DNA from: Gracilaria caudata
Taxonomy: Eukaryota > Rhodophyta > Florideophyceae > Gracilariales > Gracilariaceae
Direction of reading: 5' to 3'
Assembly (NCBI GenBank): GCA_030374735.1
Contig: JASCIV010000044.1
Coordinates: 1-64,000, forward strand
DNA: 64,000 nt
A program made the position numbers and the translations under genes. This document shows, piece by piece, positions 28,838 through 38,049 of this stretch. The notes below the pieces were generated by a model that made no database searches, was not told the origin of the DNA, and saw nothing but the letters and a program-made list of their open reading frames with translations. The first letter of the stretch is position 1. Each line of letters starts with the position of its first letter.

Positions 28838-29821
28838 TTAAATTGCTTCTTCCTTTCCCTTAACAAAGTATTCCTCGTCAAATTCGTGCAACCGTACAAA
28901 TCCATCCTCTCCACCCGATACATACATCTGTCCGTCAGGCGAGAATGCTACAGTATTGATCGGACCGAAATGTCCTTTGACTCTACCGAGTTCCTCTTCG
29001 TATACCAGATGAAAGATTTTTGCTTCAAACTTTCCTTGTCGATCAGTTGTTGTTGTCACCATACTAGCCTCCTGACCACCGCCAAGCAAGATGTGAGAGA
29101 ACATTGGAGACAAAGAGGCCGAGTTCACGGGATGATCTACAGAGTACGTCTTCAACAATTCGAAGTCATGGAAGCTCCATAACTTGGCGGTTTGATCCTT
29201 TGACGAAGTGATAAACATTGTGCAGTCGGACGAAAATTGGCAGTCGGTAATTATATCCTTATGCGCTACTGCCCGATCGATTTCTTCCCACACTTCCCCA
29301 TCCCATTTACGAACCGTACCATCTTCTGAAGCAGTTAGAAGGTACTCGCCAGTTGGGTACCAATCCACTGTCACAATCGTTCCTTCATGACCTTCCAAGA
29401 TCACAATGGGTTCTTCATTTTGTTCATCCGAGATCTTATCGTGCTCGAATATGTACACAAGTGACGGCTGTCCCATTAGCTTTGCGGTAGCAACAGCAAT
29501 ATAAGAATCATCGGGGCTGAACGCAACGGCACGAGATGGAGATTTGAAATGCCACTGAAATAACTTCTCGCCAGTATCTGCTTTCCACAGAATTGCAGAG
29601 TTGTCCGCCGAGGCTGTTACCACTCTCTCAGTGTTGTAGGTGATAGCTATATCTCGCACAGCACCGTTGTGGCCCTTATATGTACCGACCCTCTCACCAT
29701 TATTGGCGCGCCAACAAGTGGGTGATTTATCCATAGCAGTTGTGAAGAGAAGATCACCCTCTCGGTTAAATCTAACCCGAGTTAAAGGCCTTTCATGACC
29801 TTTGAGAAGAAATGGTCTCAT
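28838..29821 (-). CDS. EIF3I: Translation initiation factor eIF3 subunit I
   Basis: A 327-residue intronless WD40 protein, the usual length for eIF3i/TIF34. The start MRPFLLKGHERPLTRVRFN matches the family precisely; an in-frame extension upstream has no counterpart. Repeats include LLFTTAMDKSPTCWRA, VVTASADNSAILWKAD, LLTASEDGTVRKWD, FITSSKDQTAKLW and the last SGGEDGFVRLHEFDEEYF. eIF3i binds eIF3b and eIF3g in the eIF3 complex on the 40S ribosome. Identification is secure from the N-terminus and from GHFGPINTVAFSPDG near the end. Confidence 0.96.
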   Translation of the reverse strand: MRPFLLKGHERPLTRVRFNREGDLLFTTAMDKSPTCWRANNGERVGTYKGHNGAVRDIAITYNTERVVTASADNSAILWKADTGEKLFQWHFKSPSRAVAFSPDDSYIAVATAKLMGQPSLVYIFEHDKISDEQNEEPIVILEGHEGTIVTVDWYPTGEYLLTASEDGTVRKWDGEVWEEIDRAVAHKDIITDCQFSSDCTMFITSSKDQTAKLWSFHDFELLKTYSVDHPVNSASLSPMFSHILLGGGQEASMVTTTTDRQGKFEAKIFHLVYEEELGRVKGHFGPINTVAFSPDGQMYVSGGEDGFVRLHEFDEEYFVKGKEEAI

Positions 29822-30566
29822 GGTAGTCGAGACGCAGCGGGGAGAACTAGAGAAAACCCAAGCTGTACGCGCTTGCAAAGAGCAATGAAAAAGTTCAGTC
29901 GATGTTGTTAGTCCTCTAACTTCTCGCACCTGAACGCCGCGCAAGATGTACTGTAATCCGTATTGTATTACGGTGATTGAAATGATAGCCAAATGATGAT
30001 GATGAGCTCCGCGAAGATTACGAGTTCCTGCAGCAGTTGACCAGTTCAAAGCTGGCCGATCAGAACGACAGTGCTACTTCACGAAAGCTGCTTTACGCCG
30101 GCGAAATAAACGTTGGCAGCTTTTTGCTACTCATATACTACAGTTGCTGTAGTACAGTATATTGGTTGAAAATCACCAAAGAAAAAGATAGCATTTGTAA
30201 ATAGGAAAACATTTTTCATTTTGTGTGGAAGGTTGTACTACCGTGTACAAAACTTTGTAGAGACACACTAAGCAAAGTCCAAGCCGGTGTTCATTAAATT
30301 TAACAGCCCTCCCTGAAAATGATAGAAAGTGCTATAACCTTTATCGTTCATCATAGCGTCCGCTTTGCTCGTTTGCAGACGTTCATGTTCGGGATTTATC
30401 CTGAAGATGTAGAAGTCCATTTTCTTTCTAGGATGGAGCTCCATGTGTATAATATCGGAAAGCCTTCCTCACAAAAGCAAAGAATTAGACTGTTATATAT
30501 TATCCCTAAATTAAACTTGCGATCATATGAAAAGCATGGGTAGCAATTGTGGACCATTGATGATCA

Positions 30567-30600
30567 ACTTCTTCTTCTTTATTGTGGACAGCAGTGATGA
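30567..30600 (+). repeat. Partial copy of the dispersed repeat
   Basis: It carries the CTTCTTCTTTATTGTGGACA block shared with the left-edge and 62-kb copies. TGATGATCAAC occurs on both sides about 35 bp apart. Confidence 0.4.
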
Positions 30601-30660
30601 TCAACGCTGTTCGATAATTAAATGCTTTTTCCTTTTGGACCTTTCACTGAAAAGTCAATT

Positions 30661-31053
30661 CTATTCTTCTTCAATTTGCTTTGGCTTGCATTGCACAACA
30701 GTTCGGTATTCTTCCTCTTCTATTGCAAGAGCCTCACTGCTCCATTTTATCGTCATTGAACCTCCGCTGGTTGTAGGCTCTTTACTGAAGAATGGACCCA
30801 CTTTAAGGGAAAGGAGCCGCGTTCCTTTATACTTCCGGACAATGTACGCAACTTCCTTTCCTATTCGACTTCCCAAGGAGGTATTTCGATCTGAACTACA
30901 TAAGTCCTTGGCCTTCCAAATTAGAGAGAACTTTCTTTGTGATTCTATCCTTGCTCTTATATACATATATATATATATAGAAACTAATACTCCCACGAAA
31001 AGAAAAAAACGAATCTTTAACCTACAACTTACCCTTTGTTTTAGATTTGACAT
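30661..31053 (-). CDS. Weak hypothetical 130-residue frame with a membrane-like segment
   Basis: The frame opens at an ATG and encodes a basic start, then a hydrophobic stretch (FFLFVGVLVSIYIYMYI) that is largely the translation of a TA microsatellite. A soluble part ends in an acidic tail. A strong GTAAGT donor-like sequence occurs seven codons in, so the frame may include intron sequence. No family is recognised. Neighbouring repeats argue for caution. Confidence 0.2.
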   Translation of the reverse strand: MSNLKQRVSCRLKIRFFLFVGVLVSIYIYMYIRARIESQRKFSLIWKAKDLCSSDRNTSLGSRIGKEVAYIVRKYKGTRLLSLKVGPFFSKEPTTSGGSMTIKWSSEALAIEEEEYRTVVQCKPKQIEEE

Positions 31054-31580
31054 CTTCTTTCAAGTGCAAGATAAACATCATCCACCGTTTGTAGTAGACA
31101 GATACGGCGCCGTGTGATTTAGTTAGTGGACGGCTGTTTTGCAGGCAACTTCGCAGAATGTCTATCAATGAATTTTGGGAAAACCCTTGCCTCTTGTGCA
31201 GTTTCGGCTAGAGAATCCATTAATTTTGAGTACAACGTTGACTTCCAATCTACTTTTTCCACTTCGTCGCTGTGGAAGTGGCAGCTTCAACATTTATGTT
31301 TATGGTTTGAAGCCCTTATTGTCTAAGTTGCCACAACTTTTGTAGATGATCACCCCCCACTAAATAGCAGAAACGACGCTTATACCGTTCGCTGTGACGT
31401 AGCCAAGGTTGCCTCTCCTGGGCTCGCACTTGCTCGGAAAGAACTTGGAGTGCAATTGCAGACAAGAAAGGAAGGAAGTTGACCACTTCGTTCTAAGGTT
31501 TCCAGAAAGCACGCATGTGAAGAAGTTCATGCCTTCCTGCCCTCCGAGAGCCTCAGGTATTACTAGTAGCTGAGGAAATT

Positions 31581-31684
31581 AGAAAGTGGCCTGATCGTCG
31601 ATCAGTGATCGAGAGACGGTTTTCCGTATGATAATAGAAACGTTCTTTCATACGGAAAGCCGCCACTCGATCAGGCCACTTTCT
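31581..31684. repeat. Nested inverted repeat (hairpin)
   Basis: Outer arms of 17 bp (31581-31597 and 31668-31684) are perfectly complementary, and within them inner arms of 11 bp (31621-31631 and 31648-31658, TTTCCGTATGA) are also perfect. Lesser complementarity lies between. It could be a small MITE-like relic or a structured RNA; no coding sense is seen. Confidence 0.75.
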
Positions 31685-31791
31685 TTCTATGAACCGAAAC
31701 GTTCTACGCAATGTTTTAATGAGCTTGTGCACTGACAAACGACAGGGAGGTATTTTCTGAACCTCAGGTTTTGCCCTGTTTTGACTCTCGT

Positions 31792-31896
31792 ATCTTCTTC
31801 TTCTTCACTGTGGACACCGTCTTTGGATTGCAGACATGAAAGACCGTTATCTATATTACAGACAGTTCTCTCTTCTCAGGAAGGCCGAAAACTGTT
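31792..31896 (+). repeat. Dispersed ~100-bp repeat, copy D
   Basis: Blocks in order are TCTTCTTCTTCTTCACTGTG, GGACACCGTCTTTGG, then TTCTCTCTTCTCAGGAAGGC. Order and spacing match copy E at 62351-62454, and the reverse complement matches copies A-C. Confidence 0.5.
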
Positions 31897-32752
31897 GTGA
31901 TAACTGTCTTGTGATTCAAGGAAGTTAGAATCGAAGTTGTGCACTAACTTGCAATCATGTTGGTTCAAGAGCTTCTTCCGGACTACATTGTTATGGCATC
32001 TTCTTGGCTAGATGCCTGTACTTTTACATACCAATTTTTGCAATGCTGTCGCGTCGATTGACTGCTATTCTCATACCACTTTTGACGAACAATACCCGTC
32101 TCGAGAATAATCAGGCTGTCCGACGTGAAGGTGGTTACGTCACGTACTTTAATGACAAAATATGCCTAGGTTTGTACGGTCCCCACACCCGCCGGGGAGC
32201 TGTTCCGCATCTTTACAATCGAACTGAAGCCAGCAACAGATATGTCATTTCCACCGAGAAAGTCAGGAGAGTCAAAGGCATATTGTCAGAATGACGCAGA
32301 CGATGATGGTAGGGCAGGTGAATTGTGCTGCTTGCAGCCAACTGCTGACCCTTTACAGCTGCATTAGAGATCGACGCTTCTTGGTCTATTTAGATTCAAC
32401 ATGAGCAAAGAGTTGCCACCAAGACCAAGAGCTACGAGCATTTGTTCAAGACGCAGACATTGCAGGGCAACGTCAAACTCAAAGAGCGAAGAATGATGGC
32501 AGCCGCTCATGCATACAGTCGACTTAAACGTTATTTCAAAATATCTCATCAATGCGAGTAACCCCATAGTTATAGTTGCACGGGTAGTTTGACCTCCTTA
32601 ATCTTGTAAACCGACCGGTGATCGTGGGAGCGCTTGATACAACAGTTCAGAAAATCGTAACCACGGAAAGTAAACGCTAGTAGAAAGCTCGCCAAGATAT
32701 GAATGGCAGTATTATAGTTGCAGGTTCGAAAGAAATTGTTTTGGTTCTTCAT

Positions 32753-33664
32753 TCATACAGGAATGCGGGCGTTCATCTCCATCCGGACGTTATCGTGTAC
32801 TATATATGAGTATGTTCGCGGCCCTTTTGACCTTTGCTGCCACCTGTTAGCATCAGAAGACGTTGAATTTGTACCCGAAGCTCCACTGGTTTCAGAGCTG
32901 TCTCTTCTGTGTTCTTGGTGCGGCTCGTGTGGAATTCGCGGGCTGGATTGAAAACGGTCTTGTTCAGGGGTTGAAGCGGATGGACAAAAGATATCACCGA
33001 CGTCGGTGCTGGGTAGTCGATCGGCGGGAGCATCTGCAATTTCCCTGGGAAAACGTACAAGGTTGACATCAACTCCGAAAAAACGAAGGAGCCGGTGTCC
33101 AATATCTCTACGATCCTCAACGAAGCGACGCCGCAAGTCGAGCGGAAGGGCAGGTGAATCAGCGCGGCTGGGGGCGCACCTTTGTATACTGTTCGACACA
33201 TATTCGTTGCAAAGTGGGCAGCGTTGCTGAAAGGCAAACCAATCTAGAATGCATTTGGAGTGAAACATATGATTAGCATCGCACGGTAGTTTTCTTACAA
33301 GGTCCTTTCCATGAAACTTTTCAAGGCAAATGGGGCAACACACAGTGTGCTCACATTGGTGTGTTTGTGGGGAGAGAGAGCTTCGCTCGTGGCACTTGCA
33401 GCACTGGTAATGCACAGCTGGGCATTGATTGTCGAGGGCGATGGCCTTTTCACGAACAATTCGCAAGAGCCCAGGATAGATGTAGATGGGCTTGAGATGT
33501 GTAGCAGGATTGGCGTAGGGATGAGTAGATACTTGCGATGTAGGAGCAGAATGGCGACGGTGGGGTCTCGCGTGGCGAAAGGAGTTAAAAAGAGAGGCGC
33601 GAGGGCGTCGAGTTTGATGCGGGGGGAACGTAAGGTCTTCCGGAAACGCTCGGAGGAAGGGCAT
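32753..33664 (-). CDS. RING-H2 finger protein
   Basis: A 303-residue intronless protein, predicted soluble. The N-terminal ~60 residues are Arg/Pro/His-rich. A Cys/His-rich run (HYQCCKCHERSS, CEHTVCC) leads directly into a RING-H2 finger at ~109-155: CPICLEKF, then KLPCDANHMFHSKCILDWF, then CPLCNEYV. The Trp after the sixth ligand region is typical of E2-binding RING-H2 domains. The C-terminal half is basic then Ser/Glu-rich and probably disordered. Likely an E3 ubiquitin ligase; the substrate is unknown. It is not obviously related to the membrane RING protein at 25.4-26.5 kb outside the finger. Confidence 0.78.
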   Translation of the reverse strand: MPFLRAFPEDLTFPPHQTRRPRASLFNSFRHARPHRRHSAPTSQVSTHPYANPATHLKPIYIYPGLLRIVREKAIALDNQCPAVHYQCCKCHERSSLSPQTHQCEHTVCCPICLEKFHGKDLVRKLPCDANHMFHSKCILDWFAFQQRCPLCNEYVSNSIQRCAPSRADSPALPLDLRRRFVEDRRDIGHRLLRFFGVDVNLVRFPREIADAPADRLPSTDVGDIFCPSASTPEQDRFQSSPRIPHEPHQEHRRDSSETSGASGTNSTSSDANRWQQRSKGPRTYSYIVHDNVRMEMNARIPV

Positions 33665-34655
33665 GACGTGACGAAGAGTCTCGGTGGAGGGTGCTAAGTG
33701 CCGGAAAACGGAGAGCGAAGGTAACGGAATTGAGCGGCCGTTATCTAGAGCGAGACTACTGTACGAGGCGGTGGACGGGAAGCAAGTGCTTGCTGGTAGT
33801 TAAAAGACATGCACACCGAGTCTCGAGTTGCTCTATGCCGGCGGTGTGCGGCGATGGAGCGATTGGCTTACCACCTCCTGACAAGGGGCTGGCGGTGAAA
33901 CACACGACCAGAGCAAGCGAAAGCTGCGAGTTCCCCTCGCGGACATGCGACAACGCTGATTGGCCAGCGCCAGCACCCAAAAGGGGCACCAACCCCAACA
34001 CGCACGTGTGTCGGCCGCCAACGCTTCCCCTTCGATTCTGTGTGCCACCGTTGCTGCGTGGCTAGGCTGTAGGGTGGCACTGTCCTCCCCGTCCAGGGGG
34101 TTTTCAGAGAGAGGAGTTGTGTAACCTTGCGAACTGTTCTGCTGATCTGTGGGTCGAGCTACGATGCTCTACTCATCATGATGTGCTACGAAGGGAGGGC
34201 TAGCCCCAAACGCACTAACCTCAACCCTCCGCTGCCCTAACTGTAAAGCTGAAACTTCCCGGCTGCGATGGATTGCCAGCAGAATCGAACTATCTAGACT
34301 GCCGAGTCAACGCATATTCTGCTATTGGTGCATATGTTTCTCCTATGCATCTTATTCGTCGAAACTCTTTGTCATACCCTCAAATGTGCTCGTCCACCCA
34401 GCTAAAACACGGGACAGTATGGGAGCTCAACTGAGCATTGATTTTGAACATACACAACGCAGCGATATGAACGGCATGGAATACATTATTGGTACGACGG
34501 TACAATCCGTCTGGACGCCTTCCCTGCCGAACCCTTGATAAGCGTCAGCGTCATGGCTTCGTTCTTTCCCGCCTCACCGACCTGGTTCGCACTTCTGACG
34601 CCAGCAGCCGCTCTTGAAGCACACCAGTTGAATAAGATCAGAAGCGTGTTGGACA
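33665..34655. other. Divergent promoter region, no gene seen
   Basis: The region is GC-rich from 33665 to about 34080, giving chance open frames on both strands, then less so. A near match TACGAAGGG occurs near 34183, oriented toward the methyltransferase gene. No supportable gene was found. Confidence 0.5.
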
Positions 34656-35837
34656 ATGGCTGACAAGGTTTTCAAGCTGACCACTATTCGACATGAAGAC
34701 AAGGAAGAGGCCATAAGGAACTTTCGTCAACATGTCGTCAAAGGTCTCTCAGGTTCAGAGAAAGAGCTCTCTTCCATGTACTTCTACGACAACAGTGGAA
34801 GTGGTATGTTAAGCTTTTGAACATGTTAACTCACCATTCGTTATGACCATGAACGTGCATCATTGCATTTTCCACTCGGGAACCAACTTCTGACAGTTCG
34901 CACCTGTTTTTGCATAACCCTTCTATGTATAGATACATATGCAAAGATAACTGAATTGGAAGAGTACTATTTGACAGGTTGCGAAATGGAAATTCTTAGA
35001 ACCCAATCTTCAGATATAGTTAAGAATCATATCAAATGTTTTGATGAATCCCAAACCATCAACATCATCGAACTCGGAGCCGGTGATGGCCGGAAGACCA
35101 AAGTCTTGCTGCAAGCCCTTATTGATGCAAAGGTCAATTTTGAATACATCCCCATCGACATTTCTCGACGTGCAATGGAGTTGTTGTTTAAGTCCTTAAG
35201 GCACCACTTTGAAGAGAGCGTCATCAAAGTCCATGGAATAATTGGCGAGTATGTCGAAAGCGTGCAACATGTAGTCTCCTCATCGCACCGGAAAACGATT
35301 GTCCTCTTCTTGGGATCGTCACTTGGCAACTTTTCGGCAGAAAGCGAAGTTGGATTTTTGAGAACAATCCAGCGTAGCCTCAGACCCGGAGACCTTTTCA
35401 TGCTTGGCACAGACCTAAAGAAAGATCCTCACGTCACGCTTAGGGCTTACTCCGACTCACTCGGAGTAACCAGGGACTTCAACCTCAACCTGCTCACCAG
35501 GATGAATCGAGAGCTGAACATGGACTTCTGCCATTCAAAGTTTATTCATTACGCCAGCTATGACCCTTTACACGGAGCCGCTCTGAGTTACTTAGTCTCA
35601 ACCGAAGCTCAGACAGTCTCAATGAATTCGGACAACTCAACCCGGGGTGGAGTTGGATCCGAAAGTCTCGAATTTAATTTCGAGGCCTACGAAGCTATCC
35701 ACACAGAAACATCTCGGAAGTACACAGTGAGTTCAATCCACAAGAAGTTAGAGTCCGTCGGTTTTGAGGTTAAGGGAACATATTTCGACACTCGCCGCTG
35801 GTTCGCCGATTCCATTGCCGCAGTAGTTGAATTATAA
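34656..35837 (+). CDS. EgtD-like SAM-dependent methyltransferase, two exons
   Basis: Exons 34656-34803 and 34933-35837 join over a 129-bp intron (GTATGT..TATAG) to give 350 residues. The splice restores YFYDNSGSDTYAKITELEEY, the family start motif. The SAM site IIELGAGDGRKTKVLL, then IPIDISRRAMELL, VLFLGSSLGNFS, LGTDLKKDPHVTLRAY and GVTRDFNLNLLTRMNREL all fit the histidine-specific methyltransferase family (EgtD, and fungal EasF). EgtD trimethylates histidine en route to ergothioneine. Where EgtD has a substrate-contacting IEMxLRS motif, this protein reads ALSYLVS, so histidine may not be the substrate. It is standalone: no EgtB-like sulfoxide synthase domain is attached, and none is nearby. 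Confidence 0.85.
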
Positions 35838-36009
35838 ACCGGATAAGTAAACACACAGCTAAAGGGGCGCAAAACTTCACGCGTAAGTACAACCTATTTG
35901 CGCATCAACGACGACGGAAACATTTGCATAAATGAGCACGACACCATACGCGAATTTTTAGGTTCCTGCTTTGAAACTTTCAAGTCCTTCCCGTTCGAGG
36001 TATGCATGT

Positions 36010-37650
36010 TCAGTCACTGTCATCCTCAAAGGTGGTCTTCGTTCCCTTAATTCCACCGTTTGCAAAGTTTGCCGAGCCCCCGCGACCACCAAACCCTCCA
36101 CGATTACCGAAGCCTCTACCACGCCCTCCCCGCTGACCGCCACCTCGACCCCAGTCGCGCCCACCACCACCGTCACCAAAGCCGCCCACGTATCCACCGC
36201 GACCACCGCGACCACCGCGACCCCCGCGTCCACCACGACCACCACCACGTCCTCGAGGGCCACCTCGCCTTGGTCCATTACCAGGCTTGGATCCAGCGGG
36301 ATTTATCCTCAAACGTCTGCCCTTAAGAAACGTCCCGTCAAGCTTGAGTGCTGCTTGAACCGCCGTTGAATCTGCAAAGCTGACGAATGCATATCCACGG
36401 ATACGATCAGTCTCTCTATCTCGTGGGAGGAATAAATCGGTTATTTCTCCACATTCGGAGAGTAAGCTTCCCAACTCATCTTCTGTGCATGAAAATGGTA
36501 CACCCCCGACGAACACACGAAGTTCCTCATCCTGAGTGGCAGACGGTTGATGCCTCTTGTTGCTCTGGGATTCAAACTGGGACGAATCGCGCTTCCTCTT
36601 TTGTCCAATGTCACCGCCAGTTTCATTTCCTGAGTAGGGCGCCTTCTCTACATCCATAGGGGCCTTCTCTTTAACTTCTTTAGGGTCCTCACTGGAACTG
36701 TCTTCCGATTCGCTTGAATCTTGCTCTTGATCAGAAACAGGAGCTGCCTTGTTCCCGTTTGCCTTAGTCCTCATGTTTGTTATGGGTTTGGCTTTCGGTT
36801 TCGGTTTTTCGCTTTCATCGTCAGAAGAATCAGAGCCTTCACTGTGTTCTTCTTTTGCCGAAGGTTTGCTAGGAGATTCATCCTCACCCTCAGAACTTTC
36901 ATCACCATCTGAGTCACTGCTACTGTCTGTAGATTTCACAGAAACTTTGGGGGCTCCGTTCTGCTTCACAGGCGGCACGTCTTCCTCGCTTTCAGATTCC
37001 TCGCTCTCACTTGCACTACTTCCGTCGTCACTTTCTGCAGGCTTGCGGCTGTTAGCTTCGACTTTGAGTTGTTTCTTCGGCTTGTCCTTTGCAGGCGCAA
37101 CGCTGTCCTCTTCCGACGATGAGTTATCATCGGAGCTAGAACTTTCGTCATCCGCAGCCTTTCCACGGGCTCTTGACTTGCTCTGCTTGGCTACTCCAGG
37201 CTTCCGAGGCGGCGAATCGGATTCATCTTCACTGCTAGAATCCTCATCACTAGAAGCGTCATCATCGTGAACTTTTGCGGGCTTCTTGTTTTGTTTTTTT
37301 CCGGCAAGATATGACTTGGCTTTTGACTGCGGCTGCTCCTCTTCACTGCCGCTTCCGGATGCATCGCTTTCGTTCTCACTAGACTCGTCATCGGACTCTG
37401 GAGGGGGAGTGGGTGGCTTCTTCTTGGTCTTCTTGCCTTTCTTTTCCTTCTTCGAACTGCTTTTGGGACGCGAATCAGGGAGCAGAACGGCGTTGGCGTT
37501 GGACACCACGATAGATGGCGCTTTGGACTTCCGTTTAGCGCTCTTGGTGGATTTCACCACTGTGGGCGGCGTGGTTTTGGGGTCGGGGCGCTCGGTGACA
37601 GCCGCATCCTTACTCTTGCTCCTCCTTGCCGCTTTCTTAGTGCGAGACAT
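36010..37650 (-). CDS. Nucleolin-like acidic RRM/RGG protein
   Basis: A 546-residue intronless protein. After a basic start (MSRTKKAARRSKSKD), residues ~70-340 alternate long Ser/Glu/Asp tracts with basic patches, as in nucleolin, Nopp140 and Nsr1. One RRM lies at ~388-460 with RNP2 VFVGGV and RNP1 RGYAFVSF. A Gly/Arg-rich RGG tail (~465-535) with many RGG and GRGG units follows. Yeast Nsr1 and animal and plant nucleolins have two to four RRMs, so the single RRM makes this a simplified form. The role is probably nucleolar, in pre-rRNA processing. I use the ATG at 37650 because nine upstream in-frame residues look like leader sequence. Long opposite-strand frames here are composition shadows. 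Confidence 0.8.
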   Translation of the reverse strand: MSRTKKAARRSKSKDAAVTERPDPKTTPPTVVKSTKSAKRKSKAPSIVVSNANAVLLPDSRPKSSSKKEKKGKKTKKKPPTPPPESDDESSENESDASGSGSEEEQPQSKAKSYLAGKKQNKKPAKVHDDDASSDEDSSSEDESDSPPRKPGVAKQSKSRARGKAADDESSSSDDNSSSEEDSVAPAKDKPKKQLKVEANSRKPAESDDGSSASESEESESEEDVPPVKQNGAPKVSVKSTDSSSDSDGDESSEGEDESPSKPSAKEEHSEGSDSSDDESEKPKPKAKPITNMRTKANGNKAAPVSDQEQDSSESEDSSSEDPKEVKEKAPMDVEKAPYSGNETGGDIGQKRKRDSSQFESQSNKRHQPSATQDEELRVFVGGVPFSCTEDELGSLLSECGEITDLFLPRDRETDRIRGYAFVSFADSTAVQAALKLDGTFLKGRRLRINPAGSKPGNGPRRGGPRGRGGGRGGRGGRGGRGGRGGYVGGFGDGGGGRDWGRGGGQRGGRGRGFGNRGGFGGRGGSANFANGGIKGTKTTFEDDSD

Positions 37651-38049
37651 CGCGTGGTCACAGGAACAGATTCTCAATGCAGGCTGATTGGGGGCGGGGT
37701 GGATCTGCTAGGGAGAACGGTTTGCAAACGGCGGCGGTGCGAGGATCAAATAGCAGAGAGGGCGAAACAAACCCATCACCGCCGTCGCCACATGAAGCGC
37801 GTGACCGACGCTTACAGCAAACTGTGCTGAAGAAAAGCGATCGTGCGCAGCAACGGCTTGTGTAAGGTTGGGTTGTTCACGTGAGCGTGGTGACGCCGCG
37901 TGACGCGGTCGTGCCCACAAGCCGGACCAGTTCCGCAAGCTACTGCGGCTTCGTGTGGATGCTGTATCTTCGAAAGAGTAGACGTGGGTGGCCATCATGA
38001 GCACGTCAGCACCTCGCGCAGCGCACTACAACGCCATCGCTTCGCGCGC
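37651..38049. other. Divergent promoter region of nucleolin-like and Sec14-like genes
   Basis: The region is GC-rich, and includes a block with CGTGACGCGG and CACGTG-type sequence around 37878-37910 that could bind bZIP or bHLH factors. No gene is seen. Confidence 0.4.

Larger units (their letters stand above)
29822..32752. other. Long gene-poor gap with repeats and hairpin
   Basis: About 2.9 kb with no confident gene. It contains a partial repeat copy (30567-30600), a TA microsatellite (about 30960-30980), a weak minus-strand frame (30661-31053), a nested hairpin (31581-31684) and a full ~105-bp dispersed repeat copy (31792-31896). A plus-strand frame at 32004-32294 has no recognisable features. 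Confidence 0.5.

Noticed and set aside
33691..34065. Plus-strand frame of 124 residues
   Set aside because: A GC-rich region is open on both strands; there are no protein features.
35958..36278. Minus-strand Val/Gly-rich frame
   Set aside because: It is an alternative frame of the RGG-encoding tail of the nucleolin-like gene.
36749..37270. Plus-strand Ser/Leu-rich frame with signal-peptide look
   Set aside because: It is the complement of the Ser/Glu/Asp repeats of the nucleolin-like gene; the hydrophobic character is a codon shadow.
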